Shown piece after piece: positions 44,226 through 55,549 of a DNA stretch of 64,000 bases. The stretch covers positions 63,169,522-63,233,521 of the forward strand of contig OX104117.1 in assembly GCA_944474755.1 (NCBI GenBank), read 5' to 3'. Below the pieces are notes generated by a model, which was given only the letters and a program-made list of their open reading frames with translations, had not been told where the DNA came from and ran no database searches. This DNA comes from Limnoperna fortunei (lineage: Eukaryota > Mollusca > Bivalvia > Mytilida > Modiolidae). The position numbers were made by a program, and so were the translations under genes. Each line of letters opens with the position of its first letter. The first letter of the stretch is position 1.

Positions 44226-44962
44226 TACTTGCAAGTTCATATAATTCACTACATGTACTACTGCTTTCTGTCTGTTGATGATATCTCTAGTTTCGTACTG
44301 CAATAGTCTTGAATCATTATTAGTAGCAGTTCACTTAACTGCAAGTCATGTTGAATCGTAACCTTAGACCACCAAGTGACACTTAACAATTGTATTTAAA
44401 ACTGAGTGAAATTGGAATTGTAAATTAAACCTTAATCCAATTAAAATAATTAACTCTTAAATTGGAAAACCTAAAACTAATTGACTGAAAACTGTATACA
44501 TGTACATGTGTGTATACATTATGGGTTGCTAACTTATTGCTATTGCTTATGGATGTAATGACATAAAAATGTAACAATTATGTAATAATGTGTTATACTC
44601 ATGAGTTTTTCAATTTTGAAATGTTTAATATGGAGTCTTCACTTCCATATTAAAATGCTTGAAAGAAGCAAGGTTTGGTTCTACCCAGATGATTGGTACA
44701 CACAGGTACCTTAATATCATTGTTACCTTCTTATTGAGAAAAAAAAAGAAAAATGAAAAAGATTTCATTAAAATATGTAGATTAAGTCATAGATACTTAA
44801 AAAAATAATAACTTTAATAAGCAATGTTGGATCCAAACATACCTACATTAAAGTAGGACCTTTAACAGAACCAGTAAGTTTCTGTTGTTGCTACAGCACC
44901 TAGTATAAGCTAGGGTCATGTCCATTTGCCCTTGAAAAGTGTTCAATGAGTTTCAGTCTGAA

Positions 44963-45797
44963 TTAGTTTATGCCATGAGGAAATGAATATTGTGCAGGTA
45001 TGTCTCTATGTACAGTGGGTGTAAAGTGGTGTGTAAACTGCATTGTTTTCATATCATATCGCGAAATTGGAACATGTGACTGGGGTTGAAATGGATTTTT
45101 CATACATTTGGTTTCTTCTTGTTTAAGCTCTTGGAGAAACTGTCGGAAAACCTGAGGTTTTAATTCGTTGCTCATATGCATTGTATACCTTGGGCCTGAA
45201 CAGACTTTTCCATCTGCATTGTGAACAAGATACCGAGACTCTTTTTGATTCTTTTCTAAATAAGCATAAACAATCTTTTGTTTTGGCAGTGTGTTATTTT
45301 GCCTGATTTGTGTTTGTTTTGCGATTTAGTTTTTTGAGGACCTGTAAATGAATTCCTAGTTTTTGTTTGTATTGCTTGAATCAAGTTATCGTGTGTTGAC
45401 TCGAAGAACTTGTGCTTTACTGGTCGCTTTCCTTTACGTCCTTTAGCATTGTACAGCCTATGGTATTCCTGGTTTAAATTGTCTGGAATACGAGAACCAT
45501 CTTGCCAACTTGTTCCTGGTTGACCTTATAAATTGGTTTACCTGGGTATAAGCTGTATTCTACCAATTTGTCTATTTCTGTGCTTTTAAACGGTTGAGTG
45601 TTGGAAACTTGTTGCTTTGATTTCAGTTTCATTATTGACTTGTGCTCATTTGTTTTTTGTGTTTGTCTGTGATTGCACTGAATTGTCTGTTTGTCTGTTC
45701 TGTGCTGGTTCTGAACCAACACCATTTTGTTTTTCTTGGTTTTCTTGTACCCTCGTGTTGTTATTGACTTCACGATCAGTGTTACATTGATTGTCAA
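44963..45797 (-). pseudogene. extra region downstream of integrase, unknown
   Basis: Open pieces on the minus strand (45797-45474, then about 45480-45300, then 45300-44963 in other frames) are Lys/Gln/Asn-rich, for example GRKGKRPVKHKF and KAYAYLEKN-like stretches, ending in HFTPTVHRDIPAQYSFPHG. No gag zinc knuckle, signal peptide or membrane helix of an env was seen. It could be an accessory reading frame or an old integrase C-terminal extension. Confidence 0.4.
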
Positions 45798-45829
45798 GCT
45801 CGTTATCAGAATCTAATTTTTCTGGGTCT

Positions 45830-46912
45830 AATATGATATCATGATATTCAGGTAATAAATAATTCGGTCTGTCTTGTGGGTTATGGTATTCTTTAAGTCT
45901 TTTTGCATCTACAAGTGATTTCATGATCTTGTTAGTAGTGTTATTTCTTAATTTTAATGTGTTGTTAGGACCAGTGAGAATAGTGGTGTAAGGTCCTGTC
46001 CATTTTTGCAACATTTTGGCGATTGACCTGTTTGTGTTTTGCTGCAGTAAAGCCAGACTTGTGTTCCGGCTGTTAGAGTGGTAGGTTCTGCCTTTTTATC
46101 AAGTTAATATTTGTATTTTTCTTGCTTGTGCTTAATATTTTCAGCTGCGGCATGTCTGTAAAGTGTTAGTTTATGCAATACATCTGTAAGATGCAACTTG
46201 TGATCTTTGGCCAATGTTTGTTTGGTTATTAGAGAAACATCAATGGGTAATATCATTTCTTGGCGAAATAAAAGCTGAAAAGGGGAAACTGTGTAGATTC
46301 TGTGGCTGGAGTTGATCGGTATGCCATCAGACTGATTGTATGAATTTAGGCCAGTCTGTTTGGTCCTTACAACAAGTTCTGAGAGTTTTAAAGAATAAAG
46401 GAGTTCATTCTCTCACAGGTGGCATTTGTTTCTGGATGGTAACTACTGGTATAATGCTTTGTTATCTGAAACAATTCAAAAAGAGCTTGAACTAGCTTTG
46501 ACATGAAGTTTTGAGCTCGATCTGAAACAAGGACAATTGGTGCTCCATATCTTGTAATTTCATTGAACAAAACATTTGGAACTTCTTTTGCTTCCATTGA
46601 TTTCAGTGGGAATGCTTCACTCCATTTCGAAAAACTGTCTACAATTAAAAGCAAATACCGATACTTTTCTGGTGTTGCTGGTAGTTCCAGGAAATCCATA
46701 TGCCATCTGGAGAAAACGTCTTCAATAGGAAGTGGTGTAAGAGAAACTGGATTTTGATGTTTAGAATTCTTTGATTGTTGGCATTCTTTACATGTCTTCA
46801 CATACGTTTGGCAGTCTGTATACATATTTGGCCAATAGTACTTAGTTCTTAGTGCCGCATAAATTCTATCACCACCCTGATGACCTGCTAAGACACAATC
46901 ATGGTAGGATTT
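45830..46912 (-). pseudogene. retrotransposon integrase
   Basis: On the minus strand: zinc finger with SYHDCVLAGHQGG and TCKECQQSK, then the core with D in WHMDFLELP, D in LVSDRAQNF and E in TCERMNSF. There are exactly 35 residues between the last two (DD35E). Further on KWTGPYTTILTGPNNTLKL (45960-46014) is the GPY/F module. The frame breaks after NSFIL at 46388. Confidence 0.85.
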
Positions 46913-47191
46913 AAGGACATCAGTACAAAAGTAACACCCAGCTACTTGGCTAAACTTTGTTCTCTTGGTAAGTTTCTGTCAAGTTCTGAATAAAAGTTAT
47001 AAAGAATACCATCATCAAATTCATAATTTTCTGCCTGATAAACCACTGATCTTGCTTGTTTTGGATCCTCTGGTAACACGTTTTGGAGCTTGAAGTTCAG
47101 AATGTCCTTAAAGCTTTTGCAGTTTCTCTGTAAATGCAGAAGAGTTGGTCTGTTTCGTAATGGATCCTCATGATCTTGACCTTGATTTACC

Positions 47192-48640
47192 TCAACAGCC
47201 ACAACCCTTGGTCTGTTTTCCCAAGCATATTCGAATGTTAAGGCTGTACTGTTTGTTTTCTGCATGAACAGAGCCTATTTGAGGTAATTCATCATCATCA
47301 TCATCTGGTTTTTCATCTACTTGAGGTGGATACCCTCTGCGAGACAAGGCATCTGCATTTTGATTCTGTGTCCCTGATCGATGAATGATCCTGTACCGGA
47401 ATTGTTGAAGAAACAGCGCCCATCTGCCTAGTCTACCTGTCGAATCCCTCTTACTTTCAAGCCATCTCACTGTTATGCTGTCCGTGCAAACAGTGAACTC
47501 CTGGTTAGCTATATATTGCTTAAAAGTCTTGATTGCCTCAATAAGTGCCAAGCCTTCCTTGTGGTTGATGTTCCATTTCTTTTCTCTGTCTCGTAATGCT
47601 CTGCCCCCATATGCAATTACAGTTTCTAACCCTTCAGCATTTTTCTGACCAAGAATGTACCCAATTGCTGAATCAGAAGCATCTACGGATATGTAAAATG
47701 GTTGCTTAAAATTTGGAAAAGCCTAAATGGGTGCAGCTGTAAGTTTTTCTTTCAGGATGTTAAATTTATTGTCTTGTTCTTTTCCCCAGGAAAATTTTGT
47801 GTTCTTTTTAAGCAAATGAGCAAGAAAAGCACATATAGTGCTGTAATCTTTAATAAATTTCCTGTAGTAATTGAACATTGCAAGAAAACTGCGAAGTTGT
47901 TTTACAGTTTTTTGGAACAGGATATTGTGAAACTGCTTCTGTTTTAGTTTTGTCCACCTGAATACCATGTTCTGAAATGATGTGCCCTAAATATTTGACC
48001 TGTTTAGCAGCAAAGTGACATTTGGGTGGTTGTAATGTTAATTTTGCTTGTCTTAGTTTTTGAAAAACCTGTTCTTAATGTTGCAGATGCTCTGTAAAAT
48101 TTTTTAGAAAATACTAAAATATCATCAATGTATATTAGTGCAATTTTCCAGTTAAGTTTGCAAAACTTTTGTCATCAGCATTTGAAATGTACCTGGAGCA
48201 TTTGTGAGACCAAATCATAGACGTTAGAAATGGTAAAGCCCTTGTGTTTTCATAAATGCTGTTTTATGCTTTGTTGCCTCATCAAGAGGAACCTGATGAA
48301 ACCCACTAGCTAAATCTAATGAACTGAATACTTTTGCTTGAGAATATCCTACAGTGTCAAAAACTTCCTCATTTTTTTGGAATTGGAAATGAAACAGGTT
48401 TTGTCGCCTCATTGAGTTTTCTGAAGTCAATAACAAAGCAATATGTGTTATTTGGTTTTTTGACTAAAATGACATTGCTTTGGTATGACGACATGGATTT
48501 TTCAATAATGTCATTTTGTTCCATTTCTTCTACATGGGATTGTATTATATTATTGGCATGTGGTGTATATTTGTATCGCTTTGATCGAACTGGTGTCTCT
48601 GTTGTTGTTTCAATGGTATGGAAATGAAAGTTTGTTTTGC
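47192..48640 (-). pseudogene. reverse transcriptase and RNase H
   Basis: RT blocks on the minus strand: KVFSSLDLASGFHQVPLDEA (48250-48340), YIDDILVFS (about 48113-48143), QLRSFLAMFNYYRKFIKDYS (47830-47900). RNase H: VDASDSAIGYILGQ (47645-47690), NHKEGLALIEAI, TVCTDSITVRWL and NADALSRR (near 47340). Frames change at least twice. The YIDD catalytic box is intact. Confidence 0.85.
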
Positions 48641-48860
48641 CTAATTCTGATGCATCTTTTGCAAATACATCTCGATTTTTGCCTATAAGTTCTCATAGCT
48701 TGTTGCGTTGTTGGTGATTTAAAGTTGTATCAGTTTAGATATCCAGTTCTTGTGCTATTTTTATTGGGTCTGCATTGATAGAATTTGCATGTGTGTCATC
48801 TAGAGCGAATATAGGTGTCACCTGAGATGCATTAAGGTTGGCTACTATTGTGTTTGGTTG

Positions 48861-49522
48861 TTAAATAATATCTTTGTTGGTTGGGTTCAGAACTCTGTAC
48901 CAAACCTTTCCCTTTGATATGTGACTTAAAGAGTTACTGCCAACAATTTTTCTGGAAATCAAATTTGAAACTGGCTCAAGTAAAACTGTTTTTGTTGTAG
49001 GTGTTTTTGTAACTTTTAAATGTATATTGGTTTGTGAACCAGCTGGAAGTACCACTTGATCATATGTTTTTGCCAAACAAAACTAGCTATATTCTTAATG
49101 TGTAATGATGCAGCTGTTACATTATTTTGAAATGATACAACTTGATCATTAAAATTTATTGCAGCTTTATGTGCATTAAGAAAATATTGTCCTAATATTA
49201 ACTGAAAACATACATCATTAACAATATAAAAGGAATGAGGCATTAACAATTCATTTACATTTATATCTAAGTCTACTTGTCCTGAAATTGTATGTACAGT
49301 ATTGCAAACACCTCTTACTAAAGGCAAATCTGAGTTATAAATAATATGAGGAAGGTCCCTAGGATGGAATGCTTTCCTTAACAACTGGTTATTAATTACT
49401 GAGATAGAAGCTCTTTTGTCTACAAGAGCATTGGTATAAAAGTTATTAATCTTAACCCTTATTTTATTACAGTTTGTAATTGCTGCTATAACTGAAGCAA
49501 TAACATAATTAAAACCAGCCAT
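48861..49522 (-). pseudogene. retropepsin-like protease with lost active site
   Basis: The minus-strand open frame from 49522 has NALVDKRASISVIN where retropepsins have ALVDTGASxSxI, so the catalytic D-T-G reads D-K-R (49412-49420), explained by two point changes. QLILGQYFLNAH matches the LILGxDFL flap-distal block. The frame begins only about 290 bases after the primer binding site, with no gag before it. Confidence 0.75.
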
Positions 49523-49811
49523 TTATAAATTATTGTAACATGAGAAAATCAGGAATTGTGAGAATCATGCCTACTTATCACTTTTAAAGTACCTAACAAG
49601 CAAAAAATTATTCAGAAATACTTGTGTTACTTTAGCGATGTTATAAGGCTGACTCGCCCACAGCAGTACCATATACAGAAATAGTTGCTACACTTGACAA
49701 GACCAACGTCTGTGCATTCTGCAATCGTCACTTTCTTATTCTGGTTGCTGTCCTGAACTTTCTACACTTCACGGTTTTACATCAGAAAAATATTCATTAA
49801 GATTAGTACAC

Positions 49812-49835
49812 GGTTTCGACCCGGATCTCGCACCA
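49812..49835 (-). promoter_or_regulatory. primer binding site
   Basis: Immediately next to the 5' LTR the minus strand reads TGGTGCGAGATCCGGGTCGA and four further bases. Its complement ends in TCTCGCACCA with a T-arm-like TTTCGACCCGG, the expected shape of a tRNA 3' end. I did not identify which tRNA. Confidence 0.75.
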
Positions 49836-50635
49836 CATTATGACCAAGGTGAAATACCGACCAGATAAGGGGAAGTAATCGGCCTTGTGTTGCATCTTCA
49901 CCTTGTCATATCATCTGGGGAATAATTGTAGCTCACATGGAATTTCAATGTTCACGCAAATAAATACATAACTCGAATAGTTTTCCAATGTCTATTATTA
50001 AGATTTTAATAATATATTACATATTAACAAGTTCTCAATAACAACTAGACTGTCTAAGTCACCATAATTTTACAAGAACTTCCACTATAAAAACAATGTA
50101 AAAATCTCCATTCAAATTGTCAATAATAGAAGTCAAATTTTATACTTCACGATTCTAAATCCAAATCCAACCCTCCCCAAAAATTTCCTTCCAAATTTAT
50201 TAATTGAAATCCTTCAAAATTGGACTAGCCAATCAAATTTTAAGAAGACCTTAAATGGGCAGGTCACTATTGGTATTAAAATAATTGACAACAATTACAG
50301 ACTACAATAATTAAGTTAAGATTAAAAGACATTCCTGACATCATTGTTAATCCTTTATAATCCAGCTTTGTTAATCAAGTCAATTGAAATGTCTCAGATG
50401 TGACAAATGTACAAACAATTGTCTTAATCCCTATTAACAAAATACCTTAATTGAACACCTGCAATTACATAATATTATGTGATAAATTATTTATCCCAAA
50501 ATATGTACCTATCTCATTATTCTTCAGTCTGCATTATTTCCAATTAACAAGTAATTTTTAAAATATTCATAAAACAAACTATGAAATATCAACTTATATT
50601 GCCAGTGAAAAATATATCATTTTTCACTGGTGATA
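49836..50635 (-). repeat. 5' LTR of the minus-strand element
   Basis: Partner of 42333-43121, 800 bp. The length difference comes from small indels such as CTTAATCC near 50425 and the CCGACCAG/CAGGCA difference near the inner end. Confidence 0.9.
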
Positions 50636-52744
50636 CAATCTTAATTTAGTCATGTGGTATTGTATAAAAAGGCGCTTTTATTGGCTTAGATAGAATTTAC
50701 GCATTAGGTAATGTGTTGGTTAAGCGACAAGTTTTATTTGAATAGGTAGCATGAGTACCAGAAGTTAGCACTGATCCTAACAAAGTACTTTCAGACATGA
50801 ATTCAAGAAATATTCTAATGGATTACGTGGTATAAAGTAAACATCATTCCTGGCATAACAGCAAAGCTAACGTAACAAGCAGAGGTTGTGCTGGTAAACG
50901 TTAACTAAATGACAGAGATATGTCTGGGTTTTTTCTGTCCTGGTGCAAATTAAATCAATTCAATTTTGTTACTTGGTACTAGAACAATGTAGCAGAGAAC
51001 ATTTTCTTGCAATGACAAACATTACATAATCATTTCAATAACAAAATTTTGTCACGCATTGATCGAAAAGTTATATGTTCATTGATTGATTAAATGATTG
51101 GTATTTGCTTAGGTCCAGCGACCAATATTTTGCAACTATATTGGTGAGAACAACTTAACAACCAATAAATCAACGGGTTAAGGAATTGACAAAGGAAACA
51201 AAATTGTGACAGCCAATCTAAAAGTACAGAAGTTTGGGTAGGGATGGACAATATAGACTTCATCGTGCAAATGAGCTTTGTACTCTCCAATTATTTAATA
51301 AAATCACAAAAAATTAAAGTAAAAGTAAAGAAAAAAGTAATTAAAATAATGACAGCATTCTACGTATTTAATTTGATTAAATTTATCCCAGAAAATTATG
51401 TTTTAAGGTTTTAACATCTAGTTAATCATTGTTTGACTGTGTAGTTGGCCAAGAGGGGGGAGGAATTTATCCAAGGGGAAGTTGACCATGGGTTCATTGC
51501 CCTGCTTCCTAAAAAGAATGTGTCAGTGTTTCCTACCAGATTTAGTAGGAACCTGGGAGCTAATGCTCAGTATACCCCACTATTCACATCATTGATATGA
51601 CTAAGTCGGTAAACAGGAAGTAGACATGCGACAGACCTGAAATCGGTACTCGAAATATAGGACCACATGGTAAGGTCACATATAAAATGTCGAAGCTGGG
51701 GTATAACAAGTCAAATAACCAGGCTTTGCAAAATTGCTTCATAGTGAACAAGTATTCATCTCAGATAACCGAACCCGGTACTTTAGTTTTGCCAGCCAGC
51801 CCCTAACCAAGTAAGCAAAAGAAGTACTCGTTTGCTCACTCGCTGTTCACTGGCTATAAATCTACTACCTGCTAGTAAACGCAGATTGGCCTTCTAATAC
51901 AATGTTCCTTCTTAAAAACAGTCATTATTCTCATGATAATTCACACAAACCCAACAAATCCTTCTTGTAGGTTTTTAGTTGGGCACCAATGTAACGGTAG
52001 AGCACGACTAATACCATGTCAACTCCGGGATCAAACCCAGAATCTCAGTATTGCCAGCAAGCCCTCTTAGTGAGTTAAAAAAATCCAATATCTCAGTTAA
52101 TTTAACAGGAGTTATATATCTACTACCTGATTGAACGCAGATAGGCCTCCTGATGCACTCTTACCACGTAATCCCGCCCGTTTTGTGCCAATTCAATATA
52201 TTGTTTTCTGTGGTTTTGTGGTCGAATTTACTGTGGTCGAACATTTTTATCTTTGTTCATTTGGTTGTTTTGGTTATGTAAATAAATTCTTAATGTACAA
52301 ATATTATAATAAAAATATGTTGAGGACGATGTGTGTAAAGTTACAAATGTTTTACTACTACGAAAAGTCTTGTGGCATACTAGTATTAATTAACCATTAT
52401 CCGTCCCTTGCTCCGTCCGTCCTGATTGCCTTGTCCAGATTACGTCTCTTACAATTTAAGGGCTACAAAATTTATATTTTGCAGAATGTTGTATAAGTAA
52501 TGCTGGTCGACATGATTTTTATTTTATTGAATTTTCACCAAATTAGAAATAGATGGACTTTGTATGTTGCCTAGAATATAAGGGTATATTTTTCATCCGG
52601 CTATTGTCTAAAGCAATAGCTTTTATATTTAGTAGGAATTTTAAAGACACAGTGGAGGTGTGCAGGGCCAAAGGATTATTATTTTTGTGGAATATTCGTA
52701 TTATTGGATACATGTCTTGTCCGTCCTACTTCTCAGTCATTTCG
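50636..52744. other. non-coding stretch with SINE-like debris
   Basis: No gene. Two related minus-strand SINE-like segments share CTACTACCTG...ACGCAGAT(T/A)GGCC (about 51770-51905 and 52010-52160), with tRNA-like CCGGGATCAAACCCAGAATC near 52033. A body-like fragment lies near 51495-51600. Open stretches at 52131-52747 have no recognised domain. Confidence 0.5.
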
Positions 52745-53106
52745 TAACCTTGGTAACTATTATGACATATTTCTGCAATTAATGGGTCGATGCATCTGCT
52801 TGTGGACTGTTTGTCGCACTTCGGTGCTGACAGGAATATCATTGATTTTTTCAGCGATATAGTTATTTATAAATTTCGAAAATTATTTAAATTCTAAGGT
52901 TTTTCTATTTTCAAGGTGTAAATAGCCTTAGATGGATTTAGTATAACGTTTTGGAATTGAATGTTGATGATTAAAGCCCTACAACATTTTAATCATTCGG
53001 GTTTAAATGTTATTTAGATTTGAACGCCACTGATTTGTCTTGATTAGACAAAACGCGTATGGAGTTGTAAATTCGATTAAACTTGGTATCTTTTATGACA
53101 TTTCTG
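52745..53106 (+). repeat. decayed single-unit retrozyme copy
   Basis: It aligns along its length with one 383-nt unit of the 4.5-5.0-kb element (GGGTCGATGCA, CTTCGGTGCTGACAGGAATATC, TTCTAAGGTTTTTCTATTTTC, TATAACGTTTTGGAATT). Its hammerhead (about 53023-53072) reads CTGATTT for CTGATGA and AAAA for GAAA, so it is inactive. It ends in CTTTTATGACATTT like the others. Confidence 0.8.
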
Positions 53107-54663
53107 TTAAAGTACAGCATTTACATTTAGTAGGATGTTTGTACACATAATGAAAGTGTGTAGGATCCAAGGATTTCAATTTTCATTGAATAAATATTTT
53201 CTTAAAATGTCTGCTTGTTGCAACACACCCATGGGGCATACTTTTATGTAGTTTGTTTTTATTATTATTAAAATTTATTTGGCCGAAACATCTTTATTAT
53301 CAGCCTAGAAGAGCAAGCATCACAATAAATAACCGGTTCGCTATATGTGGTTAAAAAATATTTCTGCTTCATAAAATAACAACATGTATACACATTTTAG
53401 GCTTATGTAATAAATAAGTCATAGCACATCTTTCACTAGTTCCTTGCAGTTTTTTAGTTAAGTCATCAGATCGAATTTTGCCGCAGATTCGACTTTGCGT
53501 ATGTTTAACATAGGGAGGAGGAATGGAAACATCCTTTAAAATAATTTTAAAAGTTGCATTAAGAACAATTGTGAATATTTACCATTATCAAATTAATTTT
53601 CTAGTCTCACACTTCCCTGAATCGAAGACACGCTAAACCCAGCACCGTGAATGCCTTCGATCAGAACCCTGAAATGCTAAGCACCTATTCCCCATTGAGT
53701 TAATCGAATTTAAAATAAAATTGAGAATGTTGGACACAGGCTCATTCAGGTTGCAGGTTCTCATTGACACTGAATGTTTAAGACGCAAAAGCAGATTATC
53801 TTTTAACCGTGATTGAAACATACAGGTTTTTAGGTAAAATGTAAGCCTTGCTTTGTGGAAAGGACATTGTCATGCTGAAAATTTGTCGTTGTAATTGAGA
53901 AAGCATGTACGTGGTTGCAAAAGTTTTCACTTTAATCCGGGCAATTAGATTTTCTTGAAAATGAGAAGTCACTAATACTTATTCTTTGTCTTTGTTTTTG
54001 CATCTCAACTTCTTTCCGTTTACAATTTTATCAGAAATATGACAAATAATATTTAAAAAAAAACTTTCCTCGATACAATTGAACGGTCGATCGTAAAACA
54101 TTCAAAATAGTAACCTTCACTAGTATATATACCAGTAATTATTTAAACATGGAGTTCTACAGACTGATCGGATAAATGAACAAATACAATTGTATATTAA
54201 TGAATGGGTGTTGAAAGATTGTGAACAATATATAAAACTATCTTTGTGAATTTCTGTCCCATTTCTTATAAATTGATCAATAAGCATAAATAATTTTCTG
54301 TGTTGGGATTTTTATAGATCGTAAATTATTTACTTCCCGTTTCGTTCATATAGACCTCAAAACCGTATAAAAATAAGAAACAATTTATTTAATGGTTTTT
54401 TCTATTTATGTTTTTGCTACTTTTGAAGTGTTAGAAAAATCTTATATTTTTGTACGAGACCAAATTTTTACCAGTAAATGTTTTTACAGTAAAAACATTG
54501 CAGAAGTGCGTAGCATGACTAATTCGGTTACGACAGAGAAAATAGTATTTTCTTGTTATATGTGCCCACGGCCTGTCAGTAATATAATTACGCCTAAATT
54601 GCACACGCCTTGCACATTAGAGCTTGCAATTCTCATGAGACATGCGAAGTATAACTTCATTTC
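53107..54663. other. non-coding stretch
   Basis: No recognised gene or element. Open stretches at 53633-53821 (-) and 54392-54700 (+) show no domain similarity; the end of the latter runs into the SINE. Confidence 0.45.
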
Positions 54664-54672
54664 CAACTGTTT

Positions 54673-54941
54673 GCCGCGGGGCTCGGTGGCCGAGTGGTGA
54701 AGGTAGTTCGTCTACCATTGACCACGTGGTCTGTCAACACTGAGATTACGGGTTCGATTCTCACTGCAGGCAGGGTGTACTCGACTTCAAACTTACTTGA
54801 CAAGGATTGCCAGTTTTCTTCCGCAGGTCGGTTGTTTTCTCCGGGTACTCTGGCTTCCTCCCCAATAAAACTGGACGCCTTGATATAGCTGAAAAATTGC
54901 TGAAAGTGGCGTTACACACCAATCAAATAAACAAACAAAAT
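54673..54941 (+). mobile_element. tRNA-derived SINE with 9-bp target duplication
   Basis: A box TGGCCGAGTGG and B box GGTTCGATTCTC, same body as 29944-30209, and an AAACAAACAAAA-type tail. CAACTGTTT flanks it (54664-54672 and 54942-54950). This copy keeps the better A box of the family. Confidence 0.88.
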
Positions 54942-55427
54942 CAACTGTTTTTTCGCCATATAATAGCGTCGGGTGGAAGAGGACGACACTGGTAATCCTT
55001 GGTTGTAATCAAGCATACCCTGTCGCTGTACGTCTCGAACCTGCAATCTCAGTGACAGGCACATGACATACAATGAGGACCTATAATATGGTCGATGTCT
55101 CTGCTGCTGCAGTGTTAGTCCCCGAAAATATCACAACTTTAGTCTTCTTAGGGTTCCAATAAGCATAGAGCCCGCTATGACGTCACAATTAGAATTCCGA
55201 CGTCATATATTCTGAAATAAAAATTTCAAACTGGAACAATACAATTTTGTTAAGATCTCTGAATATTTTTTTCTTAAAGGTATAAAATAACGAGCATATA
55301 TGTTTAGGTAATTTTTATTTGCTTTAACATACTGTTTTAGGATATCCACATTACCATTTAAAACGTACTCTTAGAGCCGCTTCGAAATTTTAAAACATTT
55401 TTAAAATCTAAATAGATTATTGCAATT

Positions 55428-55549
55428 GGGCTGTATGCGATTAGAACATGGTCAGACCTAATATTGCCTTCATTTTATACCTCGCTATCGCTCTGTATAA
55501 AATGTTGACAAATACAAGGTCTGATTATGTTCTAATTCGCATAGAGCCC
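55428..55549. repeat. 122-bp inverted repeat
   Basis: Outer arms GGGCTGTATGCGATTAG (55428) and CTAATTCGCATAGAGCCC (to 55549), continuing as TTAGAACATGGTCAGACCT (55441-55459) and AGGTCTGATTATGTTCTAA (55517-55535). Inner arms CATTTTATAC (55471-55480) and GTATAAAATG (55495-55504) are perfect. GCATAGAGCCCGCT occurs again at about 55162, so the unit is part of a larger repeat. Confidence 0.8.

Larger units (their letters stand above)
42333..50635 (-). mobile_element. Ty3/gypsy LTR retrotransposon, minus strand, both LTRs, no gag
   Basis: It is 8.3 kb. Direct terminal repeats (42333-43121 and 49836-50635) are about 95% alike. On the minus strand the order is LTR, PBS (49812-49835), protease, RT, RNase H, integrase, GPY/F, extra region, 102-bp hairpin repeats, PPT (43124-43139), LTR. 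ATAC stands just outside or at both ends, a possible short target duplication; borders are uncertain by a few bases. No gag lies between PBS and protease (about 290 bases). pol is broken by stops and frameshifts. Confidence 0.9.

Noticed and set aside
48334..48627. 97-residue open stretch on +
   Set aside because: Antisense of the retrotransposon RT.
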